Source of the DNA: Diphasiastrum complanatum
Lineage: Eukaryota > Streptophyta > Lycopodiopsida > Lycopodiales > Lycopodiaceae
Length of the DNA stretch: 64,000 nt
Direction of reading: 5' to 3'
Assembly (NCBI GenBank): GCA_029204225.1
Contig: CM055111.1
Location: 6,139,433-6,203,432, forward strand
The translations under genes were made by a program, and so were the position numbers. Below are positions 48,160 through 58,620 of the stretch, in pieces (position 1 is the first letter of the stretch; each line of letters starts with the position of its first letter). The notes under the pieces were generated by a model. That model was not told where the DNA came from. It worked only from the letters and a program-made list of their open reading frames with translations, and searched no databases.

Positions 48160-50430
48160 AGATCCTTCTTCGAAGAAGGGCATTTTTGTTGGATATGGTG
48201 AGGTGAGCAAGGCTTACAAAGTCTACATTCGAAAGTAGGGATAAGTAGGGATGTCTTTTTTATGAAGGAGATATTCCAAAGGTTGATGGTGATGATGATG
48301 TTTGTTGGAAATGGTGAACTCATGCAACCATTCCCTGGCGCTCCATGAAGACGAAACGAAGGATGAAAGAAAAGTGTTCGTCCCTGCAAGGCACCCTAGA
48401 CAGAGAGCACGAACCGAAGGAAAACAATTCGATCTCACAGGTGGCAACTTGATGAGCGTGGAGTCTTGGACTACCACGCTCAGCTGCCAAGGTCCTTGTC
48501 ATCAGGGGATAACTAACTAACAGTTCAGGATTAAGTGTGAAACGGTTACTTAGTGACCTTACAGTGTCCCTAGATAGATGATAAAATAGAATGAACAAAA
48601 ATTATTCGAGTGAGATACAGAAGAGAAGATAGTCGCATTCAAGCACTATGAGCTATGCATGAAAGTCTGCCAACGAGCAGAACATAGCCGATTCATGAGA
48701 GGAGTGACAGGCCGCCAACGAGCGAGACACTGATCAACTCACTCATAACAAAAATACAAATTACAATTGTTCTCTTCTCTCAATCTTTTGTCATTCGTGT
48801 CGTTTGTTTTGATAGAATGATTTGTGTCTGTGGTCGGTAGTTGTTTGCTTAGGATCTTGCATTTATTCCGCAAGCTAGCCCTAGTAGGCATCAAAAGCCA
48901 AGAGCAGACAAGACTAAGGGTTGCGCATGGCGAAGCGAAAACAGTCGCAAAGATCTACAATGTTTTGATGATTCTTTGGATGATGGTGATGGAGATGAAT
49001 CTTCAATTCAATAGCCAAGGAGGACATCAAGGAAAAGGCAAAAGCCATCAAGGCTAATATATGATAAGAAAGGTAAGAAAATTGTTGATGGTACAAATTT
49101 TGCTTTCCTAACCTCTTTTGATAAACTACTAGTGTAGATGAAGCAAGACAAAAAGAGGAGTGGATCCAAGAAATGGATCTTGAGTATCAAGCTCTTATGA
49201 AGAACAACACATGGAGATTGGTGGAGCTTCCTCAAGACAAGAAGGCAATTGGATGCAAATGGATCTTCAAGGTAAAGACAAACCAAGATGGATCTATCAA
49301 CAAGTACAAAGCAAGGTTGGTGGCAAAAGGATATGCTCAAGAGTATGGTATTGATTATGAAAAAACTTTTGCTCCCATCGCAAAGATGGTAAGCATTCGA
49401 ATCATCATTTCTTTTGCAACACTTTATGGTTGGGATCTATGGCAAATGGATGTTTCTAATGCTTTCTTGAATGGAGATCTTGAACAGGAGGCTTACATTG
49501 AGCAACTCGAGGGCTAGGTTTCACAAAGCAAGCCTAATTATATGTGCCTACTTCAAAAGAGTTTGTATGGGCTTAAGCAAGCACCAAGGAGTTGGTATGC
49601 TAAGCTTGATACTTTTTTACTTTCTCAAAATTTGATCATGAGTGAATATGATCATTCAATCTACTTTAGAATGAATGGTAATGATGTTACTATCATCTTT
49701 ATTTATGTGGATGATGACATCAAGAGAGCACTTAAGGAGGAGTTTGAAGTTTATGATCCTTGTCATTTGCACTATATCTTACGGATGGAAGTAAGTATGA
49801 CTTCTCAAACTACTTTTATTTGTCAAGAGAAGTATGCTAGCTCTATTCTCAAAAGGTTTCATATGAATGTTTCTAATTTTGTTAATGCTACACCTACGGA
49901 ATCAAATGTAAAGCTAACTATAAGAGGTAATGAAATATCCTTCAAGGACTTTACTCTCTATAGAAATAGGATCTCTCATATATCTAACCGACACAAGACT
50001 TGATTTGAGCTATTGTGTTGGTGATGAACATTGGAAGCTAGGAAAGAGAGTATTGAGATACATCTCAGGTTTTAGAGATTTTGGCATCATGTATGGAGGA
50101 CTTTCATCTAACCTCTATGGATTTTAAGATCTAGACTTTGTAGGTAATCATATGGATAGGAAAAGCATAAGTGCATATGTTATTTTTATTGGAGATGAAG
50201 CTATCTCTTGGATGTCAAAGAAACAAGAAACTATCTCTCTGTCCTCAACTGAAGACTAACAATCTTGTTTTCCATGCAAGGAGCAAGTATATTGAGGTGG
50301 CATACCATTTTGTGACGGAACAAATTATGAAAAAGGAGGTGGAGCTTCATCATGTTTCATTAAGAGAATGTGTGGCTGATATCTTCAACAGAGCATTGGA
50401 AAATGTGAAAAGTACTTGTAAAATAGAATA
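48160..50430 (+). pseudogene. Ty1/copia pol remnant: integrase tail, RT, RNase H
   Basis: 48173-48238 holds the integrase C-terminal motif KKGIFVGYGEVSKAYKVYIRK. After about 800 bp of decayed or inserted sequence RT begins (49140): WIQEMDLEYQALMKNNTWRL, CKWIFKVKTNQDGSINKYKA, DYEKTFAPIAKM, LWQMDVSNAFLNGDLEQE, a TAG, then LLQKSLYGLKQAPRSWYAKL and the catalytic IFIYVDDD. A deletion joins YVDDD directly to IKRALKEEF, removing the usual spacer. RNase H follows from 49930 to 50430 with WKLGKRVLRYISG, VIFIGDEAISWMSKKQETIS and LSSTED, with stops. It is inactive. Confidence 0.85.
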
Positions 50431-50439
50431 ATATTTAAT

Positions 50440-51250
50440 CTAGAAGTCCATATTTTGGGGTTTGTCCAAACTTGAGGTAGACTAGGAAACTAGTCTTCTA
50501 ATTAGAGTTAAGTTACTTTTGTTTTCTTTCATGATGTGTAGATCTAGCACCTAGCAAGAAGCATGGAAGCTACTTTTGTAGGTCTAAGATTCACAAAAGA
50601 GAGATTCCTAATTCTCATCCACTCTCCTTTTGTCATCTAGTAGAGAGATAGAAGCATTTGGCACATTGAATACTCTCTTTGTAACGCGAGTTCTAGAAGG
50701 CCATCTTGTGTATAAATAAGGAGGCTTTGTACCTCACAAATGTACTCTTTCAAGTAAAGTTTATTCCATTTGATGTGTAAAGTAATGTAGATTGTGATGA
50801 ATGCTCTTGCCTTGATCTTAACTAGCTTGCCAATGTTTTCCATCTCATTGTTTTCTTGATTAGAAGCTAATTTCATGCGCAATCATTCATTCTTTTGATC
50901 CTTTGTACTTGCTACATTTTCACATGTGTGAAAACTTCTCATGGTAGAAAATTTTGACAATTTTTCACTTTCTACACTCTATCAAGCATTGTTTGGATCA
51001 TTGATCCTATGAATGGATGGAACTTATAAAATGTAAAATATGACATTTTGAGGCTATTTCACACGTGTGAACTGAATTTTCTCCCATCTACTTTTGCTTG
51101 TGAAAGTTGAGAGTGTTTTTTGACCACCCACTAGAAATTGTCAATTTTGGCCATTATTCAAGTTCATAGTCTATTTGTACTTGATTTCTTTGAGAACTTG
51201 AGACACCATTTAATTTGATTGAACCTATGAAAATACTCTCGTAGTGTGCC
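50440..51250 (+). repeat. Probable copia LTR between pol and gag
   Basis: This non-coding stretch separates copia RNase H from a copia gag on the same strand. It has a TATAAATAAGG box at 50711-50721 followed by a likely start region, as in plant copia LTRs. Its exact ends and a tRNA-Met primer site were not found. Confidence 0.5.
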
Positions 51251-51268
51251 AAAACTGATCATTAAAAT

Positions 51269-52026
51269 ATGGCTTCAATGGGATCTTATCTATTGGAACA
51301 AAGTGAGAGACTCACTTCTACCAATTATGGTGTATGGAAGGTGAGGATGGAATCCATCCTTGTACTCCAAGATTTGATAGATATAGTGAATGGGAGTGAG
51401 GACGAGCCTACAAATCCTCAAGAAACTCCCAATTTCAAGAAGAGAACACGGATGTGTACAAATTTTCATGTATCCCTAACTCAACTTTCATCTAACATGA
51501 CTATGACTCACCTCAAGAGTTCTTACCCTTAGGAATATGATCTTTCAAAGCTTTCAAAGAAAGAATGAAAGTGCCTCATCCTATGTGTCTAGGGTCAAGG
51601 ATCTCCATAGAGACCTTTCTTGCGTAGATGATTCTATCAAAACTAGAGAAATTGTTCAAGTCATTTTAAATGGCCTTAGTGATGAGTTTGATAGTATTGT
51701 TCTACCTATGCAATCAAAGAGGACACACCCTTTTTAGAAGACTTACAAGGAGTTTTGATAGCCGAAGACCATAGGCATCAAACTCGAGTGGCAAGATTCG
51801 AAAGGTTATCTCTCAAGGATGGAGGAAGTGACCAAGCTCTCTTCACCAAGTTCAAAGGAAAGAGCAAGGACAAGAAGAATGGCAAGAACTCCAAAGACAA
51901 CTCAAAGCATTAAAGAAGACACCGGAGGAGGATGCAAGCACATCCAATGTGAAGAAGAACAAGTACAAAGTCACTTGTTTCTCATGTGGCAAGAAGGGGC
52001 ATTTTCCTCCAATGCTACAAAAGCAC
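51269..52026 (+). pseudogene. Ty1/copia gag remnant
   Basis: Begins MASMGSYLLEQSERLTSTNY and GVWKVRMESILVLQDLIDIV, the standard N-terminus of plant copia gag, then a shifted frame with IFQSFQRKNESASSYVSRVK and VQVILNGLSDEFDSIV. Near 51960 a zinc knuckle start CFSCGKKGH appears, but the last Cys is only reached after a frameshift. The gag ends abruptly where a CACTA-type terminus begins at 52027. Confidence 0.8.
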
Positions 52027-52660
52027 CACTATAAAAAATGATAATAGCGATGAAAGTTTGCGATGTTTAATTAGGAAAAATTAAATGTCGCTTCGCGATT
52101 TTAATAGCGACAGATTTTTTTTTTTACAATCGTTGCAACAAAATGTCGCATGGCGATATCGTGCGACAAACAATATTCGACGCTTTGCAATACTTTTCTT
52201 AGTGACATTAACTGATGCCCAGCGACAATTTAACGAAAACGTCACTGCATGACGATATGTGAACGACCCAAAATATGAATTCCGAATTGAGATTTTGCAT
52301 AGCAACAATTATTTAATTTCACTAGGCGATGTCCGAATAGAGCGACGTTTCATTGATGAATAGGCGTCACCATGGCATATACGTCGCCCAACGACATTGT
52401 AAAAATATTGCAGACTGTAAAACCCAAGAGATGGTTTTTTAGGTGCGACGGTTACTTAGTGTCGCTACGTGACGTCCAAAAAGAGCGACATTTCAGCGCC
52501 GTCCAAGCGACGAATAGGCGTCTCCATGGCATAAATGTCGCCCGATGACGCTGTTAAAACATTGTAGACTGTAAAACCTGAGGGATGGTTTTTTAAGAGC
52601 GATAGTTTGGCGATGGATAATTAATGTCGCTGGGCGATGTATAATGCAAGTACCGATGAG
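52027..52660 (+). mobile_element. CACTA-type (En/Spm) transposon end with subterminal repeats
   Basis: The sequence begins CACTATAAAAAATGATAA, close to the CACTACAAGAAA-type terminus of plant CACTA elements, and is followed by many GCGAC and GTCGC words on both strands, the usual subterminal transposase-binding array. Inside it, a unit of about 150 bp occurs twice (about 52333-52480 and 52481-52635), sharing AGAGCGAC, GGCGTC.CCATGGCATA and AGACTGTAAAACC. It interrupts a copia gag. I found no matching opposite terminus, so length and target duplication are unknown. Confidence 0.6.
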
Positions 52661-53340
52661 CATGTAAGTCCTGATATGATATCTTGGTGAAGTTGGTGAT
52701 ATCACTGATGATGTCTTGAGTGTTCTTCTTGTGCACATTGGTGTGGAACTTGAGGAACTAATTGTGGACTTCTTATTGCCTGTGACTCTAGATCTTGTTG
52801 TTTGATTATTGGTTAGCAACGTTCAAGGGATGATTTCATTGAAATTTTAGTATTAATAATTGGTTGCTCTCATTGTTGTGATTTATTTGGTGGAGTTGGT
52901 GGTATCATTGATGATGATGTCTTGGGTGAGCTTAATCTTGCACATTGGTGTGAAACTTGAGAAACTCAATCTACATCTAGATCTAGATCTAGATCTATCT
53001 TTTAGATTGTAAGTACTTGAATGCTCTTAATATATACCATATACATTGTTGTAGCGCAAAGCATACTGATATTTTTTTTTTGGTTCCTTTAGCTCGAAAT
53101 GCAGATGGTTGCAAATCACTGTTAAAATTAATGTCACTCCGAAGAGGAAGCTATATGTTTGATGTGTAATTACAATGAAATAAATTAAATTACAAATATC
53201 TTAAAAAAAGAAAGAAGAAGAGAAGTGTGAAATATTGTATGAAAAACTGATATATAAATACAATAGATCTAGCTCTCTACTAGCAACAATTGAATATATT
53301 TTTTAATACAATTCAATCAATCTCCCAGAAAAAGTGCCAT
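52661..53340. other. No recognised gene
   Basis: Contains a short ATCTAG tandem array (about 52969-52997). Phrases TTGGTG(A)TATCA(C/T)TGATGATG.CTTG at about 52690 and 52900 repeat once, indicating a local duplication. It may be the interior of the CACTA-type element. Confidence 0.45.
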
Positions 53341-53880
53341 TTTTTTCATGAATTTTTTCGTCGCATGTTTCGTAATTTTTCACCGCTTTTTTGTCTATTT
53401 TTTTTTTGTCATTTTTGCGAATTTTTTCATCGCAATTTTCGCGAATTTTTCGTCGCTTTTTAAATTTTTTTTTTTAGTGTCCCAAAACTTTTTATTGGTA
53501 TTTTGTGTCTCAATTTTTTTTTTTGTAGCACAGGCTTGTTGTCGCAAATTTTTTTTTAGCACTTTTGTCGTATTTTTCGCGAAATGTTTTTTGTACGTTT
53601 GTCGCAAAAAAAAAAGTGTTACATTTTTCGTATATTTGTGTCAACAAATATTCTTGTCGCAAACAAAGTTGTGGGGCAAAACAAAAAATTTGTCGCATTT
53701 TTTGCAAAAAAATTTCGAGTTTTTTTTTTTGGGTTTTTTGAACATTTTTTCGATACTTATCAAATTTTCGATCCTAGATTCTTTCGATTCTTGATTTTTC
53801 GATCCATTATTTTTCGACCCCTTATTTTTTCGATCTCTTATACTTTTTTCGAGCCATTGTCATTTTTTACGACCCACATT
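53341..53880. repeat. T-rich degenerate repeat with GTCGC and TCG words
   Basis: Runs of T punctuated by CGTCGC, TTTCGCGAA and TTGTCGCA give a quasi-repeat, followed by TTTTTCGA(T/C)CC words. The 148-codon plus-strand ORF, almost all Phe, Leu and Val, comes from this bias. Confidence 0.6.
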
Positions 53881-54600
53881 TAACTCCACCTTCACTTGCA
53901 TCCGATATCCATTTGCATTCGCCAACGTCCATCTGATGCCCATTGCATCCGCCACACATTTGCATCCGCCAACATCCATCTGACGCCCATTGCATCCGCC
54001 ACTGCATTCTTTTGCATCCGACCCTACATTCCCTTTGCATTCCACATTTGGCATCCGATGAGCTTCACAATACACCCGATGAGTATAAGAGTTCTTCACC
54101 ATTGCTCAGATTTTCTAGATTGATTTACCATCCAGATTATATCCTTTCAATTCAAAAATTCCTGAGAACCAATCAATACAGAATCCTATATTGCTAATCT
54201 GATTGTAGTATAAGATTCCGTCAAAGACAAATCAGTCTAAGACAATTCCATTCCTTCCACATATATCTGAGGTTGTAATCAACAAAAGATCCGACCAACC
54301 TCTAAACTGTTACTAGAGTTACATCCGACCAGCACATCCGAGAGTCACCATATTTTATATCTGACTCCTCAATCTCTCGCCACATCCGATTTTATGTCCA
54401 ATGCTTGACTCATTCATATTGATTGCCATACATCTGATGACCACTTTCCTATCTGACTTTTCATCATCTGCTCTAAGTTCTAGTGTGTACTCATCCTTGT
54501 ATATTGACTATTGGTCAAGCCCTAGGCTAATGACAACTAAATCAACTGGCTTGTATCCTGCTCAATTTATGATCTTGTTTTGACAGTTGCTCTAACAGGT
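53881..54600 (+). repeat. LTR-like promoter region with GCATCCG array
   Basis: 53890-54065 contains about ten (T)GCAT(C/T)CG(A/C) words, then CCCGATGAGTATAAGAG, matching in layout the region at 5833-5920 (GCATCCGA words, CCCGATGAG, TATAAATA). I infer that both are LTRs of related gypsy elements. No coding remnant is attached here, so this may be a solo LTR. Confidence 0.45.
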
Positions 54601-55555
54601 TCGCCGATTTTTTCTTTGATTATACCAGGGAAAATGTAAGCTAGAAAAATACAGTCTCAAACACTCACGTTCATTATTCTCAAACATTATGCAATACAAA
54701 TCCATGTTCTCTAGTAATGCATACTACTTTTTTATTATAAAATAATGTGTGATCCTTAGAATGATTTCAAAGTTGTCATGCACATTCGTCAGTGTTTGTA
54801 TCTTGAACTTCCAAAATTTGATATGTTTTTATTCAAAAATACAATGTTAAACAATGAATTGTTCACAAAAATTCAATCTGAAAATGCTCAATTCATGAAT
54901 CTCAAATATTTGTTTCGTGAAGACTGCACACTGCATAGCTGCACACATTATTGCGTATATTCAAAATATTCCATATTAAAGTACAAGTCTATGTTCCTAC
55001 AAAAAATGACTTAAAGCGGTGGGACATATTATTAGAAGCCTTTATTTTGGAGAAGAGAGCCACCTCCAAAAAAAAAAATACAGAGCAAAAGCTAAAATCT
55101 TTGCTCTGTAATCGGGAAAACTTGATCAAGAATGGTTTGCTTTCCAATGCAGCAAAACAACAGAGGTCCCAATCCAAGTCACCTAAAAAAAATGAGCGTC
55201 AAACAATAAAATACTGATAGAAATCATACGCATTATATTCATTGCACCAGGTCCTTTGAAAAAGTTGTAGTGCTCTTGTCGTGAGCCTGCACGCAGTTTT
55301 GAAAATGTGTGCTGTGGATCCCGGTAGTACACAGAACAAATTTTGAACGATGACAACACTTAAAAAATGTTTAAAAAATAGACCCTAGGAGCCCAAACGG
55401 TCACAAACTTGGCACCTAAACCCCGGGCCCCTTTTTTCAACGGCTCTTTAAATTTCAAACGACTACCTAATAACAAAAAATCCTATTTGTCTTTTCTCCA
55501 GCCTCCGTCCTCCACTGACCTTCTTGAGCTCATCGATTTACCTTCAGTCGCAGGT
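54601..55555. other. No recognised gene
   Basis: Two short frames (54778-55014 and 54951-55217) are open but have no recognisable motif. Confidence 0.4.
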
Positions 55556-56215
55556 GAATCAAAGCTTAATCATAGTCGCAGGTGGATCGTAGGTTGATCG
55601 TAGGTGGATCAGTGTCGCAAGTGGATCAGATTCGTGGGTTGATCAGAGTAGCAACTGAATCGGAGTCACTGAATCACTCATTTGCAATCAGTTTTGCAAT
55701 CACGTTTTGCAGGATCAGAGTCGTAGGTGCATCGCAGGTGGATCAGAGTCGCGGGTGTATGTGTGAGTCACAGCTGAATCAATTTTGAAATCACGTTTTG
55801 TAGGATCAATCAAATCACGTTTCTCAAAATCAATCGTTGTCTCCCAGAATCAATCACGTTTCCCATAATCAGTCCTAGTAAAGTAATCAACCAACTAAAT
55901 TGGTTGAATAAGATTCGCAACTAAGTTGATTGAATCAGAGTCGCAGATTCAGAAACGTTGAATCACTCATTTCTAGTCACGTTTTGCAGGATTAGAGTCG
56001 CGGGCGTATCGCAGGATCAGAGGCGCAGATGCATCGGATCAGAGTCGCGGGTGTATCGCAGGATCAGAGGCGCAGGTGCAACGCAGGTGGATCAGAGTCG
56101 TGGATGTATGAGTCACAACTGAATTAGAATCGCTGAATCACATTTTGCAATCACGTAAAACATGATCAATCACGTTTTGGTGGATCATATTGCAATCACA
56201 TTTTCCAAAATCAAT
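55556..56215 (+). repeat. Degenerate minisatellite GGATCAGAGTCGCAGGTG type
   Basis: Words such as GTCGCAGGTGGATC, GATCAGAGTCG and CACGTTTTGCAGGATCAG recur through the stretch, alternating with TTGAATCA and AATCACGTTT units. It is a complex of two or three interleaved short repeats. Translation gives no family. Confidence 0.75.
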
Positions 56216-56235
56216 CTCCCAGGTTCGTGTTATGA

Positions 56236-56475
56236 CGCTGGATATCTGAGCTGGGGCAGCCCTGTCCCATACCATTACTTTACTTGTGACTGGAGATGGG
56301 GCAGGGCTTGCTCTGGCGCAAACCCTGCCCCGACTCAGTTGTGTGTTTTTTTTAGGAGAAAATAGAGCCGAGGCAGGGCTTGTTCTGGCGCAAGCCCTAC
56401 CCCGACTCTATTCTCTTTTTTTTGTATGACCAAATAGAGCCGGGGCAGGGCTTGCTCCGGCTCCATTGTATTTTT
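56236..56475 (+). repeat. Tandem GC-rich inverted repeats
   Basis: Three units contain GGGGCAGGGCTTGCTCTGG followed by GCGCAA(A/G)CCCTGCCCCGACTC (about 56296-56337, 56370-56409 and a half unit at 56440-56465), separated by a T-rich spacer TTTTTTTT. The arms GGGGCAGGG and CCCTGCCCC are complementary, so each unit can form a hairpin. Confidence 0.8.
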
Positions 56476-57020
56476 TTTTGGATGATAAATGGAAGTATGT
56501 TGAATAGTGACCCACACAGTATGTTTTTGTTGGGTGAGATTTACAAGCATGCAGCAAAGGAATACTTGTCTAGATTTGTATTTGAGTTTTGTAAATAGTG
56601 AAATTTGTAAGAAGTTGAGAGATGATAAAGTCTTTATGAGTAGTTGTTCTCCTCTGAACAATACCAGTTTGTTATGGAGTCTTTGGGCAGGAGAGTTGCC
56701 TTTGGATCTTATGTACTCTACATAACTTACATATATTCTTTGAAATGTAGTAACCACCATCATTCAACTTTAGTGTCTTGGTCTTCTTGTGAACTTGGTT
56801 CTCCACCATAATTTGAAGTTAATGAAGCCCTCCAACACTCATGTCTTTCTTTATAGGATATATATAAAGGTGACAATTATGCTCCATTATCCTATGTTTT
56901 TTGTCTTTACAAAGTGAACTGTGATACTGATTATTCATGTGGTTATCGTTTATACATGTACAACAATATACATAGGCCTTGCTTATCAAGGTTCACCGAG
57001 TCAAGTAAAATTTTGTAAGA

Positions 57021-58620
57021 ATGGCTCAAAGGCACCACTGCCAGATGCATCCAAGGCCAAATTTGTCCATAGCATGCAGAATAAACCAAATAGTCATTGC
57101 AGATATGTCTGCGTCTAGATACAACCTTCGCTCAACTTGCCAAGATCCTTGCCCTTCCTCTCAGGTGAGTGAGGAGACGGTGGATGGTTTTTCAGCCCAT
57201 GTCAATGTGGATGCCTCTCAAATGACACAACATATTCCAAAAATTGATGATGTTGATGTTATGGGCGACGAGGCAGACCCCTTGCATGTCTCAGAAAATC
57301 CTTTGCACATCGTAGAAGACAATGAGACAAGCAACATTGAGCCCACCCGATCGCATCATGGGATAAGACATTATGGAAAAGTCATTCAGACAGACGTTCT
57401 CCAGGACGTAATTGCCTCACTGCGTGTTTGCAAAAGTACTCCACCCCCTCTAGTACCACTTTGTCGTTTGGTGGTCAACGAATCAATACGGCTAGTACAA
57501 GAGAATATTTCGGATTTAGGATATGGATTTAGGATGAATGGCTACTTGAAAGAGTTAGGCACATTTTTGGTGTCAATCAAGAAGGCAAATGGACCAAAAT
57601 TGGAGGTCAGTGACTTGGATTTGCAGGAGTGGGGGCCTGTATGGCGATCAATCAATGCTGGATTTGAAGAGGAAGTACTCAGAAGTGATGAATGGAGTTA
57701 CTTATCGAATAAAAAATTCATTGTGTGGGACGAAAACCACAGAGTCCAGGCCTGAATGGAGAAAATAAGAGAGAGTTAGTGATCATTTGTCTCCCTCCTT
57801 GTGCTTTTGTCTATTACTGTCAAATGAATTTTCCTAATGCTTTTGTTTGTTGTCATATGTTTCACCTTCTTTTTTGCATTGCTGGTGCAGTTTTTTCTAA
57901 CGTCAAGGATAAGCATGTTTGAGTGGATTGTTCATTTCTGGATGTTTCCAAGGGACAAGAAGGAGAGCTTTTATTGGCCCTCCACAATATCAATAGGTAA
58001 ATCATTGTGCTAAATAGTGTGGATTAGTAGTTTATTGTAACGAGGTTTGTAAATCTAACTTGTGGTGTTTGCAAATTGACCAGGGTCTTTGTGCCGCACA
58101 CATTGTCACATGACATATACATGATGCAAAAGTTTGGACAAGCTGACAAACAGACCCTGCTAAAGCACCTGCCGGCCAAAGACAGGAATTGGATGGAAGT
58201 TGAGATAAAGAAAGAGAGAAAATGATCCCACAAACCCTGGTACAATGTGCCAATGGCTGTCCTTGCAAAGCTCGTATTCAAGGTATGTTTTGTAATGGTT
58301 TAAGATCAAGATATTTGAGGTGGGATATTGATTCATCGGAACTAACATCGTTGTCTTTGCACAGGATGAATTTGATAGATTGGTACATGAGCATGACTCG
58401 GTGATTGTTGGGCAGCATTTGACAGAAGAAGAATGTAAAGAACGCCATGACATTGTTGTATAGGTTTGTGACAATCTCCTTCAATATTCCAGTGGAAAAA
58501 TCTGTAATTGGTAGACACTAACAATTTTTGCTTGTAGGCTATCAAAAAATCTATAGATAACAAGGCGTATAAGTTGGCTATCAACCCTACGAATGGAACC
58601 GGATTTTTTCATATTATATG
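57021..58620 (+). pseudogene. Multi-exon pseudogene of an unrecognised plant family
   Basis: A 244-codon frame (57021-57755) has an acidic low-complexity start, then GIRHYGKVIQTDVLQDVIAS, KELGTFLVSIKKANGPKLEV and WSYLSNKKFIVWDENHRVQA, TGA, MEKIRES. Further exon-like blocks with splice signals follow: 57891-57996 (HV, TGA, VDCSFLDVSKGQEGELLLAL), 58084-58282 (VFVPHTLSHDIYMMQKFGQA, LPAKDRNWMEVEIKKERK, TGA, SHKPWYNVPMAVLAKLVFK), and 58365-58462 (DEFDRLVHEHDSVIVGQHLT). Phases match where checked (INR|VFV). The reading is clearly protein-like, but three in-frame stops, all TGA (57753, 57920, 58223), disable it. I do not know the family or function. Confidence 0.5.

Noticed and set aside
53348-53794. 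148-codon hydrophobic ORF that could be mistaken for a membrane protein
   Set aside because: It is a T-rich degenerate repeat that yields Phe, Leu and Val in any frame, with no other evidence of coding.
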